Part shown: piece after piece, positions 56,780 to 64,000 of the stretch
Position numbering within the stretch: position 1 is the stretch's first letter
Layout of the letters: each line of letters opens with the position of its first letter
NCBI GenBank assembly: GCA_052386675.1
Contig: JBQTJX010000001.1
Span: 11,351 to 75,350 of the forward strand
DNA from: RBG-16-66-20 sp052386675
Lineage (GTDB): Bacteria; Pseudomonadota; Gammaproteobacteria; Burkholderiales; SG8-39
Direction: 5' to 3'
Length of the DNA stretch: 64,000 nucleotides
The notes under the pieces: model-generated
The model's database searches: none
What the model was told of the DNA's origin: nothing
Seen by the model: only the letters and a program-made list of their open reading frames with translations
Translations under genes and position numbers: made by a program

Positions 56780-57685
56780 ATGGCTGACCGGAGGCTCCAG
56801 GTTTTCCACGCGGTGGCGCGGCACCTTTCGTTCACGAAGGCGGCCGAGGCGCTGTTCATGACGCAGCCGGCGGTGACCTTCCAGATCCGGCAGCTGGAGG
56901 AGCAGTTCAGCACGCGCCTGTTCGAGCGCGGCCATGGCCAGATTTCCCTCACCGATGCCGGTCGCGTGGTGCTCGACTATGCCGAGCGCATCCTCGGCCT
57001 GTCGGGCGAGCTCGACGCCCGCATGAAGGACCTGACCGGTCACATGGCCGGCCCGCTGCTGATCGGCGCCAGCATGACGCTGGCCGAGTACCTGCTGCCC
57101 CGCGTGCTGGGCGAGTTCCGCACCCGCTACCCTGAGGTCGTGCCGAGGCTGATGGTGGCGAATTCAGAGGTCGTGCAAACGCAAGTCCTGGAACACAGCC
57201 TGGACCTCGGATTCATTGAAAGCGGATCGCCGTTGCCGCAGCTGGCGGCCGAGGTCCTCGCCGAGGACGAGCTGCTGGTCGTTTGCGCGCCGCAGCATCC
57301 GCTCGCCGCGCTGAAATCCGTGCCGCCAGGCCTGCTCGCCCAGCACGCGTATGTCAGCCGCGAGCCCGGATCGGGGACGCGCGTGGTGAGTGACCGGTAC
57401 CTGCAGGCGCAGGGCCTCGCACCCGATTCCCTGCACCCGGTCATGGAGCTGGGTAGCCCGGAGGCGCTGAAGGGCGTGGTCGCCACCGGCCTGGGCTATG
57501 CGCTCATGTCGCGCGCCACGGTGGCCAAGGAAACCCGCCTGGGCGAGCTCGTCGCCCTGCCCTTCGAGCCGCGCCTGGTGCGCAAGCTGTCCGCGGTCTA
57601 TTCGAAGCAGAAGTTCCAGTCCCGGCTGACCGCCGAATTCGTCGCCTTCGCCAAGTCGCGGCTGGGCGCCGCGCAGTCTGCGTGA
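56780..57685 (+). CDS. LysR-family transcriptional regulator
   Basis: A 301-residue LTTR. The HTH is FHAVARHLSFTKAAEALFMTQP (residues about 9-29) and VTFQIRQLEEQFSTRLFER. The C-terminal effector domain has LRVLGEFRTRYPEV and GFIESGSP segments. The set resembles CbbR/CysL-type regulators that sense small metabolites. The ATG of MADRRLQVFHAV was selected by family. It probably controls sat divergently and may extend control to the sor/sox genes downstream. Confidence 0.88.
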   Translation: MADRRLQVFHAVARHLSFTKAAEALFMTQPAVTFQIRQLEEQFSTRLFERGHGQISLTDAGRVVLDYAERILGLSGELDARMKDLTGHMAGPLLIGASMTLAEYLLPRVLGEFRTRYPEVVPRLMVANSEVVQTQVLEHSLDLGFIESGSPLPQLAAEVLAEDELLVVCAPQHPLAALKSVPPGLLAQHAYVSREPGSGTRVVSDRYLQAQGLAPDSLHPVMELGSPEALKGVVATGLGYALMSRATVAKETRLGELVALPFEPRLVRKLSAVYSKQKFQSRLTAEFVAFAKSRLGAAQSA

Positions 57686-57755
57686 TAGCCCCATAACCGC
57701 GCCTTATTTCCGCGCGCCGCGCGGGTTTGCTAAGGTCGTGACAGGAGGAACCACC

Positions 57756-58982
57756 ATGGATGATCAAGTCAATCCGGATTCGTCGCGTCGCCAATTCCTG
57801 ACCGGTGTCGCCGGCGCAGGGGCATTGGCCCTGCTCGGGGAGTCCGTCGCGATGCGCGAAGCGCTGGCGCAGGCAGCCGCGCCCGGCACCCTGCCCAACG
57901 ACGCCATCAAGGCCGGCAAGGCGAAAGCCATGCAGTGGCATTCCGAGCGCCCGCTCACGGGCAGCTTGCCGGCGCACGAGCATGATTTCGAGTTCTCGCC
58001 CAACGACCGGATGTTCGTGCGCAACAACCTGCTCACGCCGGTGCTGGACGCGGGCTCGCACCAGCTCAGCGTGAAGGGCCTGGTCGGCAAGGAACTCAGC
58101 TTTTCCGTCGCGGACCTGCAGAAGGCCTTCCCGGCCGTGACCATGGCCGGGATGGTGGAGTGCGCGGGCGCGGGCCGGTCGAACTACGTGCCGCGCGCGA
58201 GCGGCACACCGTGGGGCGCGACCGGCGGCATGGGCTGCCCTCAATGGACCGGTGTGCGGCTGAAGGACGTGCTCGAGGCCGCGGGCCTTGGCGACAAGGC
58301 GGCGCATGTTGCCGGACAAGGTGGCGACCCCGGCGCGCTCGCCACCGCGGCGCCGGTGATCCGCTCCATCCCGATGGCGAAGGCCATGGACGAGAACACC
58401 CTCGTCGCGTGGGGCATGAACGGCGCGCCGCTGCCGGCGGTCCACGGCTTCCCGCTGCGCCTGCTGGTGCCGGGCTGGGTCGGCTCGGCCTCCACCAAGT
58501 GGCTGCACACGCTGACCGTGCTCGAGGCGCCGTTCAAGGGCACGTACATGAACAACAGCTACGTGACGCCCCGGTATCCGGTGAAGCCGGGCGAGAAAAT
58601 GCCCGCCGAAACCCTCTCCACGCAGGCCTGGCCGATCAAGTCCATGATCACTTCGCCGGCGCCGGACAGCAGCCACAAGGGCAACCAGCAATTCACCATC
58701 CGCGGCAAGGCATGGGTCGGCGAAGGCGCCGTGGACCACGTGGATGTGTCCTGGGACGAGGGCATGACCTGGCACCGGGCCTCCCTCAAGCGCGCGAAGG
58801 ACAAGTACGCCTGGAGCACCTTCAGCTACGAGTTCCAGCCGCAGCGCTTCGGCTACGTCACGTTCCTCGCGCGGGCGACCGACGACCGAGGCAACGTGCA
58901 GCCGGTCACGCCGCTGTGGAATCCCCTTGGCTATTTCTGGAACGGCATCCACCGGGTGGGGGTCATGATTGTCCCGGCCTGA
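57756..58982 (+). CDS. sorA: SorA-type molybdenum sulfite dehydrogenase
   Basis: A 408-residue Mo-cofactor enzyme of the sulfite oxidase family with a TAT signal (SSRRQFLTGVAG, residues 10-21). The Mo-binding Cys is in VECAGAGRSNYVPRASGTPW near 140. The SorA/SUOX-type ECAGxGR context differs from SoxC, whose equivalent loop in memory reads like CPANGGMEW. This favours a periplasmic sulfite-to-sulfate enzyme. AGGAGG precedes the start at 5-nt spacing. The gene overlaps the diheme cytochrome by 14 nt. Confidence 0.78.
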   Translation: MDDQVNPDSSRRQFLTGVAGAGALALLGESVAMREALAQAAAPGTLPNDAIKAGKAKAMQWHSERPLTGSLPAHEHDFEFSPNDRMFVRNNLLTPVLDAGSHQLSVKGLVGKELSFSVADLQKAFPAVTMAGMVECAGAGRSNYVPRASGTPWGATGGMGCPQWTGVRLKDVLEAAGLGDKAAHVAGQGGDPGALATAAPVIRSIPMAKAMDENTLVAWGMNGAPLPAVHGFPLRLLVPGWVGSASTKWLHTLTVLEAPFKGTYMNNSYVTPRYPVKPGEKMPAETLSTQAWPIKSMITSPAPDSSHKGNQQFTIRGKAWVGEGAVDHVDVSWDEGMTWHRASLKRAKDKYAWSTFSYEFQPQRFGYVTFLARATDDRGNVQPVTPLWNPLGYFWNGIHRVGVMIVPA

Positions 58983-59559
58983 CCCTGCCGGTGCGGCAGC
59001 GCTGGTCATTGCGCTGTCTGCCGCACTCTGGTGGGGCGCGGCGCTGGCGCAGGCCGACGAGAAGCTCATTTCGGGACCGGGCAGCACGCTCACCGAGAAC
59101 CAGTGCAAGCTGTGCCACGAGCTGGAGCACATCCGGCGCGCGCGCCTCTCGCGCGACGAGTGGGGATACAACCTGCGCAACATGAGGGAGCGCGGCTGGC
59201 CGACCACCGACGAGGACGTGCGCGTCATCCACGAGTACCTTTCCGTGTACTACAACCGCGACCAGCCGGCGCCGGCGCCCTCCCCGGACACCCTTGCCGC
59301 AACCGGCGACCCGGCGCAGCAGCTGCTCAACGCCAACGGCTGCACCGGCTGCCACGCGCCCGACAAGCGCATCGTGGGCCCGTCCTTCCGGGAAGTCGCG
59401 GCGAAATACGCCGGCGACAAGGACGCGGCCGGACGCCTCGCCGCGAAGATCCGCGGCGGCGGCCAGGGCGCCTGGGGCTCGGTGCCGATGCCCCCGAACC
59501 CGCAGATCCAGCAGGCCGACCTGCAGCGGCTGGCGGCCTGGGTGCTCCAGCAGCGGTAG
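58969..59559 (+). CDS. Diheme cytochrome c, likely electron acceptor of SorA
   Basis: A 196-residue secreted cytochrome with an N-terminal signal (ALVIALSAALWWGAALAQA). Two heme c motifs are present: CKLCHE near residue 46 in an N-terminal SorB-like part, and CTGCHAP near 124 in a class I cytochrome domain with PMPPNPQI near 175. Canonical SorB is about 80-110 residues with one heme, so this is an extended form; SoxD has two hemes but is about twice as long. The start is TTG, overlapping sorA by 14 nt. Confidence 0.75.
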   Translation: MSRPDPAGAAALVIALSAALWWGAALAQADEKLISGPGSTLTENQCKLCHELEHIRRARLSRDEWGYNLRNMRERGWPTTDEDVRVIHEYLSVYYNRDQPAPAPSPDTLAATGDPAQQLLNANGCTGCHAPDKRIVGPSFREVAAKYAGDKDAAGRLAAKIRGGGQGAWGSVPMPPNPQIQQADLQRLAAWVLQQR

Positions 59560-59587
59560 GAACAGCGGTGGCGGTAAACTGCGGGCC

Positions 59588-59983
59588 ATGGAGCACCTTG
59601 ACCCGAAGCAGGCGCAGGACTTCCTCAAGCGCAACCCGGACGCGCTGTTCATCGACTGCCGCAGCGAGATGGAATACCTGTTCGTGGGGCACCCGCCTGG
59701 GGCCCTGCACGTGGCCTGGAACGACGGCCCGGACTGGGACCTGAACCCGCACTTCGTCGGGCAGGTGCGCAAGCTCGCGGGCACCGACCACGCGGTGCGC
59801 CCGATCGTGCTCATCTGCCGCAGCGGCAACCGCTCCCAGGAGGCCGGGGAGGCGCTGGAGCGCCACGGCTTCTCCCGCGTCTACAACGTGAAGAACGGCT
59901 TCGAGGGCCCCCTGAACGAGAAGCACCAGCGCAATGTGGTCGCGGGCTGGCGCCATGACGGGCTGCCCTGGGAGCAGTGCTGA
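59588..59983 (+). CDS. Rhodanese-domain sulfurtransferase
   Basis: A 131-residue single-domain rhodanese with no signal peptide. The active-site loop ICRSGNRSQEAG near residue 78 carries the catalytic Cys. ALFIDCRSEMEYLFVGHPPG is the N-terminal rhodanese block. An additional Cys is the C-terminal residue. Located between the periplasmic sor genes and soxY, it presumably works on the cytoplasmic side, loading TusA or DsrE3A with sulfane sulfur. Its ATG follows a weak GCGG site by a few bases. Confidence 0.9.
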   Translation: MEHLDPKQAQDFLKRNPDALFIDCRSEMEYLFVGHPPGALHVAWNDGPDWDLNPHFVGQVRKLAGTDHAVRPIVLICRSGNRSQEAGEALERHGFSRVYNVKNGFEGPLNEKHQRNVVAGWRHDGLPWEQC

Positions 59984-59991
59984 GGCCCCCG

Positions 59992-60022
59992 TCGGCGAAT
60001 AAATCGGCGAATAAGCATATTC
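59992..60022. promoter_or_regulatory. Repeat and inverted repeat upstream of soxY
   Basis: TCGGCGAATAA occurs twice at a 12-base interval, and the second copy runs into GAATA-AGCA-TATTC, a 5-bp inverted repeat. The site is 65-95 bases before soxY. ArsR-type SoxR repressors bind inverted AT-rich repeats upstream of sox genes, so a sulfur-responsive operator is possible. Confidence 0.4.
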
Positions 60023-60086
60023 AATCCGCGGTGGCTTGGGAGTTGATAGACTGCCCCGAGCCCCATTGGCAAGGAGGAGGAATCGC

Positions 60087-60548
60087 ATGAACGAAATTCG
60101 CAGGTCGCTGCTGCAGCGCGCCGGCGTGCTCGCGGCCGGTTTCGCGGCCGGGATGCTGCATCCGCTCGCCTCGCTGGCGGCGGCCTGGAACAAGGCAGCC
60201 TTCACGTCCAAGGGCCTCGGCGACACGCTCAAGAGCATCGGCGCATCGAACGCGGCCCAGAGCAAGGACATCGTGATCGAGGCGCCGCAGATCGCCGAGA
60301 ACGGCGCGGTGGTGCCGATCGAGGTCTCGAGCAACATTCCGGGAACGACCTCGATCGCGGTCCTGATCGAGAAGAACCCCTATCCGCTGACGGCAACGTT
60401 TGATTTCATGGACGGCGCGCTGCCGTTCGTGAAGGTCAACGCCAAGATGGGCGAAACCTCCGACGTGCGCGTGGTCGTGACGGCCGGCGGCAAGCACTTC
60501 AGCGCGACACGCGAGATCAAGGTAACCATTGGCGGGTGCGGAGGCTGA
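60087..60548 (+). CDS. soxY: Thiosulfate oxidation carrier protein SoxY
   Basis: A 153-residue SoxY with TAT signal (RRSLLQRAGVLAAGFAAG) and the C-terminal GGCGG motif, in which the swinging-arm Cys carries the sulfur intermediates. The immunoglobulin-like body includes VPIEVSSNIPGTTSIAVLI. RBS AAGGAGGAGG is strong. It is followed by soxZ after 1 nt. Confidence 0.97.
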   Translation: MNEIRRSLLQRAGVLAAGFAAGMLHPLASLAAAWNKAAFTSKGLGDTLKSIGASNAAQSKDIVIEAPQIAENGAVVPIEVSSNIPGTTSIAVLIEKNPYPLTATFDFMDGALPFVKVNAKMGETSDVRVVVTAGGKHFSATREIKVTIGGCGG

Positions 60549-60549
60549 C

Positions 60550-60846
60550 ATGTCGGGACCGATGAGAATGCGTGCGACGCTTGGCAGCGGCTTCACGGAC
60601 CTGCGGGTGCTGATGACCCATCCGATGACCACCGAGCAGGCGACCAAGGGCCAGCCTCACTTCATCCAGCAGTTGACGGTGAAAGTGAACGGCCGCACCG
60701 TGGTGGAGGGCCAGATCAGCCAGGCCGTGTCCCGCAACCCCGTGTTCAGCTTCCGGCTGAAGGGCGGGGCAAAGGGCGACAAGGTCGAGGTGAGCTGGCT
60801 CGACAACAAGGGCGAGACCAACAAGACCGAAGCCGCGGTCGCCTGA
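60550..60846 (+). CDS. soxZ: Thiosulfate oxidation carrier complex protein SoxZ
   Basis: A 98-residue SoxZ without a signal peptide, exported in complex with SoxY. Family blocks: DLRVLMTHPMTTEQATKG and FIQQLTVKVNGRTV. It forms SoxYZ, whose SoxY Cys carries thiosulfate. Confidence 0.96.
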   Translation: MSGPMRMRATLGSGFTDLRVLMTHPMTTEQATKGQPHFIQQLTVKVNGRTVVEGQISQAVSRNPVFSFRLKGGAKGDKVEVSWLDNKGETNKTEAAVA

Positions 60847-60875
60847 CCGCGCCGTAGTAAAGGAGGGGGAGAACG

Positions 60876-61673
60876 ATGCGTGCATTCACCTGCAGTACCC
60901 TGCTCGTGCTTGCGCTGACGCCGGCCGTCCTGCTGGCGCAGCAGAAGTCGCCGTACGCCGAGTACCAGCGCATGGCCAACGAAAGCGCCCCGATCGAGCT
61001 GTTCGAGATCATGGGCGAGGAAGCCTGGAAGAAGCGCCAGGGCCCGAAGAACGCGTCGCTGGAGCAGTGCGACCTCGGCCAGGGACCCGGCGTGCTGAAG
61101 GGCGCGTACGCGGCGCTGCCGCGCCATTTCGCCGACGCCGACCGGGTGATGGACCTCGAGACGCGGCTGCTGCACTGCATGGTCACGCTGCAAGGACGCA
61201 CGGTGGCCGAGGCCACCAAGCGCGTCTTCGGCAACGCCGACACGCCTTCGGAAATGGCCCTGCTCTCGGCCTATGTCGCGCGTGCCTCCAATGGCATGTC
61301 GATGCAGCCCGGGTCAAGCCACGCGAAGGAGCGCGCCGCGATCGAGCTTGGCAAGAAACTGTACTTCCTGCGCGCCGGGCCCTGGGACTTCTCCTGCGCC
61401 TCCTGCCATGGCGAGGAAGGCAAGCGCATCCGCATGTCCGACCTGCCGGTGCTCTACAAGCCGGAGCACGCGCGGCCGCTGATCTCCACCTGGCCCTCGT
61501 ACCGCGTCTCCACCAGCGTGCTCGTCACGCTGCAGTGGCGCATGAACGACTGCTATCGCCAGATGCGCATGCCCGAGCCCGCCTACGCCTCGGACGCGAC
61601 CGTGTCGCTGATCCACTACATGACCCACGCCGCGGAGGGCGCGACCTACAGCGGCCCCGCCATCAAGCGCTGA
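60876..61673 (+). CDS. soxA: Monoheme SoxA, sulfur oxidation cytochrome c
   Basis: A 265-residue periplasmic SoxA with a signal peptide (LLVLALTPAVLLAQ). One heme motif CASCHG near residue 175 and the catalytic Cys in NDCYRQMR near 227 are present. The pair C65 (EQCDLG) and C100 (HCMVTL) replaces the first heme with a probable disulfide, as in monoheme SoxA. With SoxX it attaches thiosulfate to SoxYZ. The gene lies 29 nt after soxZ. Confidence 0.95.
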   Translation: MRAFTCSTLLVLALTPAVLLAQQKSPYAEYQRMANESAPIELFEIMGEEAWKKRQGPKNASLEQCDLGQGPGVLKGAYAALPRHFADADRVMDLETRLLHCMVTLQGRTVAEATKRVFGNADTPSEMALLSAYVARASNGMSMQPGSSHAKERAAIELGKKLYFLRAGPWDFSCASCHGEEGKRIRMSDLPVLYKPEHARPLISTWPSYRVSTSVLVTLQWRMNDCYRQMRMPEPAYASDATVSLIHYMTHAAEGATYSGPAIKR

Positions 61674-61680
61674 GGAGGCG

Positions 61681-62310
61681 ATGATGAAACGATCCCTGAT
61701 CCTGGCCACGAGCGCGCTGCTCGTCGCCTGCACGTCGGTTCCCCTCACGACCGAGCCCCCAAAGGCGACTGCGGAGGACCTTGCCCAGGTCACAGCGGTG
61801 CTCAAGCGCGACTTCCGCCCCCGCGGGCAGGCGACGATGGCCCGCGTCGAACTCGACGAGCTGCAGCGTCTGTGCAACATGCACGCCGACAACCCGCCGC
61901 CGGAACTGGCCCGGCGCATCGAGGAACAGCAACTGAAGTCGATACCCTTCCCGGCCGGCAACCTGGTCGGCGACTGGAAACGCGGCGAGCGCGTCGCGCA
62001 GAGCGGGCGCGGCTCGATGTGGAGCGACAAGCCGGGCCTCCAGGACGGCGGCAGTTGCTACAACTGCCACCAGATCTCGCCGCGCGAGCAGGCCTACGGC
62101 ACGCTGGGGCCGAGCCTGGCCGGCTTCGGCAAGCTGCGCGGCAACACCCCGGACATGCAGAAGTACGTCTACGGGCGCATCTACAACTCCAAGGCCTACA
62201 ACGCCTGCTCGCAGATGCCGCGCCTGGGGCACGCCGGCACGCTCAACGAGCAGCAGATCAAGGACCTTGTGGGCCTGCTCCTCGACCCGGGCTCCCCGGT
62301 CAACCAGTAG
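61681..62310 (+). CDS. soxX: SoxX, sulfur oxidation c-type cytochrome subunit
   Basis: A 209-residue SoxX with a lipobox-like LLVAC near residue 16, so probably lipid-anchored. The heme motif CYNCH is near 126. SoxX/A form the SoxXA cytochrome. ATG ATG tandem start; either is possible. soxX-soxA order (A before X) is typical of several betaproteobacteria. Confidence 0.94.
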   Translation: MMKRSLILATSALLVACTSVPLTTEPPKATAEDLAQVTAVLKRDFRPRGQATMARVELDELQRLCNMHADNPPPELARRIEEQQLKSIPFPAGNLVGDWKRGERVAQSGRGSMWSDKPGLQDGGSCYNCHQISPREQAYGTLGPSLAGFGKLRGNTPDMQKYVYGRIYNSKAYNACSQMPRLGHAGTLNEQQIKDLVGLLLDPGSPVNQ

Positions 62311-62316
62311 GCGTTC

Positions 62317-64000
62317 TTGCAACGCCGGGAATTCCTCCGCCTGCTCGCGCTTGCCGCCGCGGCAGGCGCGACGCTGCATCCGGGTGCGAGCGCGGCGCAG
62401 GCCGCAGCCGAGCTCTACGACGTGCCGCGCTTCGGCAACGTCTCCCTGCTGCATTTCACCGACTGCCATGCGCAGCTGCTGCCGGTCCATTTTCGCGAGC
62501 CATCGGTGAATCTCGGCATCGGCCCGGCCGCCGGCAAGGCGCCGCACCTGGTGGGCGAGGCGCTGCTGAAGCATTTCGGCATCGCGCCGGGCGGCGCGCA
62601 GGCGCACGCCTTCACCGCGCTTGATTTCGAACGCGCCGCGCGCCGCTACGGCAAGGTCGGCGGATTCGCCCACCTCGCGACGCTGGTGAAGCGCCTGCGC
62701 GCCGCGCGCCCCAACGCGCTGCTGCTCGATGGCGGCGACACCTGGCAGGGCTCGGCGGTGGCGCTGTGGACGAAGGGCGCCGACATGATCGGGGCGCAGA
62801 AGCGCCTCGGCGTGGACATCATGACCGCGCACTGGGAGTTCACCTACGGCGCCGAGCGCGTGAAGCAACTGGTCGAGAAGGACCTGGCGCCGATGGAGTT
62901 CGTGGCGCAGAACGTGAAGACCACGGATTTCGAGGACCCGGTGTTCAAGCCCTGGACGCTGCGCAACGTCAACGGCGTCGCGGTGGCGGTGATCGGGCAG
63001 GCCTTCCCCTACACGCCGATCGCGAATCCACGCCACATGGTTCCCGACTGGACCTTCGGCATCCAGGAGCCGCGCCTGCAGCAGATGGTGGACGAGGTGC
63101 GCGCCAAGGGGGCGCGACTGGTGGTGCTGCTGTCGCACAACGGCATGGACGTGGATCTCAAGCTCGCCGGTCGCGTCCGCGGCATCGACGTCATCCTCGG
63201 TGGCCATACGCACGACGGCGTGCCGGCGCCGGTGAAGGTCGGCCAGACGCTGGTCACGAACGCCGGATCGAACGGCAAGTTCCTTGGCGTGATGGACCTC
63301 GAGGTGAAGGCAGGCGGCGTCGCCGGGTTCCGCTACCGGCTGCTGCCGGTGTTCTCCAACCTCCTGCCTCCGGATGCGGACATGGAGAAGTACATCGCCG
63401 GCACCCGCGCCCCGCATGAAGCGCGGTTGCGGGAGAAACTCGCGGTCACCGAAGGCCTGCTTTACCGCCGGGGCAGCTTCAACGGCACCTGGGACCAGTT
63501 GATCCTGGACGCGTTGCAGGCCGTGAAGGGCGCCGACATCGCGTTTTCACCCGGGTTCCGCTGGGGCACCACGCTGCTGCCGGGCGACGCCGTCACCTTC
63601 GAGCACGTGATGGACCAGACCGCCATCACCTACCCGCAATCCACGCTGAACGAGATGAGCGGCGAGCAGGTCAAGGCGATCCTGGAAGACATCGCCGACA
63701 ACCTGTTCAATCCCGATCCCTACCTGCAGCAGGGCGGCGACATGGTGCGCGTGGGCGGCATGAGCTACGCCTGCGAGCCGAACGCGCGAATGGGCTCGCG
63801 AATCGTCGATCTGAGGCTGGGAGGCAAACCCCTCGAGGCGGACAAGCGCTACAAGGTGGCGGGCTGGGCGCCCGTCGCCGAGGGAGCACAGGGAACGCCC
63901 GTGTGGGAGGTCGTGGAGCGCTATCTGAAGGACCGCACGACCATCGCCCCGCGCACGCCCGCGCTCCCGCGCCTGATCGGCGTCGAGAGCAACCCCGGGC
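62317..64000 (+). CDS. soxB: SoxB thiosulfohydrolase (partial, C-terminus off the right edge)
   Basis: 561 codons are in the window and the stop is beyond the end; most family members are about 560-570 residues, so only a few are missing. TAT signal RREFLRLLALAAA. Dimanganese-site motifs: LLHFTDCHAQL near 47, GGDTWQGS near 145, HWEFTYG near 170, LSHNGMD near 272, GGHTHDG near 288. It removes sulfate from SoxY-bound thiosulfonate. The start is TTG, 6 nt after soxX. The frame has no stop up to the window edge. Confidence 0.93.
   Translation, partial: MQRREFLRLLALAAAAGATLHPGASAAQAAAELYDVPRFGNVSLLHFTDCHAQLLPVHFREPSVNLGIGPAAGKAPHLVGEALLKHFGIAPGGAQAHAFTALDFERAARRYGKVGGFAHLATLVKRLRAARPNALLLDGGDTWQGSAVALWTKGADMIGAQKRLGVDIMTAHWEFTYGAERVKQLVEKDLAPMEFVAQNVKTTDFEDPVFKPWTLRNVNGVAVAVIGQAFPYTPIANPRHMVPDWTFGIQEPRLQQMVDEVRAKGARLVVLLSHNGMDVDLKLAGRVRGIDVILGGHTHDGVPAPVKVGQTLVTNAGSNGKFLGVMDLEVKAGGVAGFRYRLLPVFSNLLPPDADMEKYIAGTRAPHEARLREKLAVTEGLLYRRGSFNGTWDQLILDALQAVKGADIAFSPGFRWGTTLLPGDAVTFEHVMDQTAITYPQSTLNEMSGEQVKAILEDIADNLFNPDPYLQQGGDMVRVGGMSYACEPNARMGSRIVDLRLGGKPLEADKRYKVAGWAPVAEGAQGTPVWEVVERYLKDRTTIAPRTPALPRLIGVESNPG

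Noticed and set aside
57697..57736. GC-rich inverted repeat CCGCGCG-C-CGCGCGG after lysR as a terminator
   Set aside because: The loop is one base and only GTTTGC follows, so termination is not supported. Such repeats arise often in sequence this GC-rich.
57756..58982. Annotating this gene as soxC
   Set aside because: The Mo-loop context VECAGAGR is of the SorA/SUOX kind, and the partner cytochrome is shorter than SoxD. SoxCD is therefore not claimed, though a database alignment would settle it.
1..64000. CRISPR arrays, insertion sequences, phage genes and rRNA
   Set aside because: No regularly spaced repeats, transposase or integrase motifs, or rRNA-like segments were seen. The only short repeats are the operator-like sites listed.

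Overview
The window is high-GC DNA from the chromosome of a Gram-negative, sulfur-oxidising bacterium, most likely a betaproteobacterium. The evidence is the gmk-rpoZ-spoT block, the ruvCAB-ybgC-tolQRAB-pal-cpoB block, the TAT/Sec-exported Sox proteins and the AprM-type APS reductase. No genus is assigned. There is no rRNA, insertion sequence, phage gene or CRISPR array. Genes are packed tightly, mostly with 4-base stop/start overlaps, and no gene-free stretch exceeds 150 bases.

Positions 1-20,145 are mostly housekeeping. They hold a PP2C phosphatase/Ser-Thr kinase pair, yicC, gmk, rpoZ, spoT, an alcohol dehydrogenase, kynureninase, tRNA-Lys(UUU), queC, the Tol-Pal operon, ruvCAB, a YebC-type regulator, a YjgR-type ATPase, an SDR enzyme and a Crp/Fnr regulator. 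Positions 20,142-24,781 hold a thioredoxin-2 and an RND efflux pair.

Positions 24,791-44,724 form a cytoplasmic sulfane-sulfur oxidation island. The minus-strand operon dsrE3A-shdrC1-B1-A-H-C2-B2-(125-aa protein)-lbpA-ArsR encodes the sulfur-oxidising heterodisulfide-reductase-like (sHdr) complex, its lipoate-binding protein and a two-cysteine ArsR repressor. On one side are a YeeE/YedE sulfur transporter and a lipoate-protein ligase fused to an alpha/beta hydrolase. On the other is an operon of a CsoR-family regulator, tusA, two radical SAM proteins, a flavoprotein and a glutamine-amidotransferase-like protein. This operon resembles the LipS1/LipS2-type lipoate assembly route. It is divergent from dsrE2 and a FadL-type porin, and the shared intergenic region carries two CsoR-like inverted repeats. 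A DUF3612 XRE regulator and a ketopantoate-reductase-like protein lie between the two operons, with three 14-bp iterons between them.

Positions 46,056-56,644 hold sulfite oxidation genes: soeABC, aprMBA with three accessory genes and a 54-codon gene, and sat. From 56,780 to the right edge come a LysR regulator, a SorA-type molybdenum sulfite dehydrogenase with a diheme cytochrome c, a cytoplasmic rhodanese and soxY-Z-A-X-B; soxB runs off the end.

Inferred pathway: SoxXA/YZ/B act on thiosulfate in the periplasm. No soxCD is seen, so sulfane sulfur would enter the cytoplasm and pass over TusA/DsrE carriers to lipoylated LbpA and sHdr. The sulfite formed could be oxidised by Soe, by Apr plus Sat, or in the periplasm by SorA. 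The least explained items are the ligase-hydrolase fusion, the pseudo-amidotransferase and KPR-like genes beside the lipoate operon, the probable sulfur-sensing control of that operon, and several unknown small proteins.
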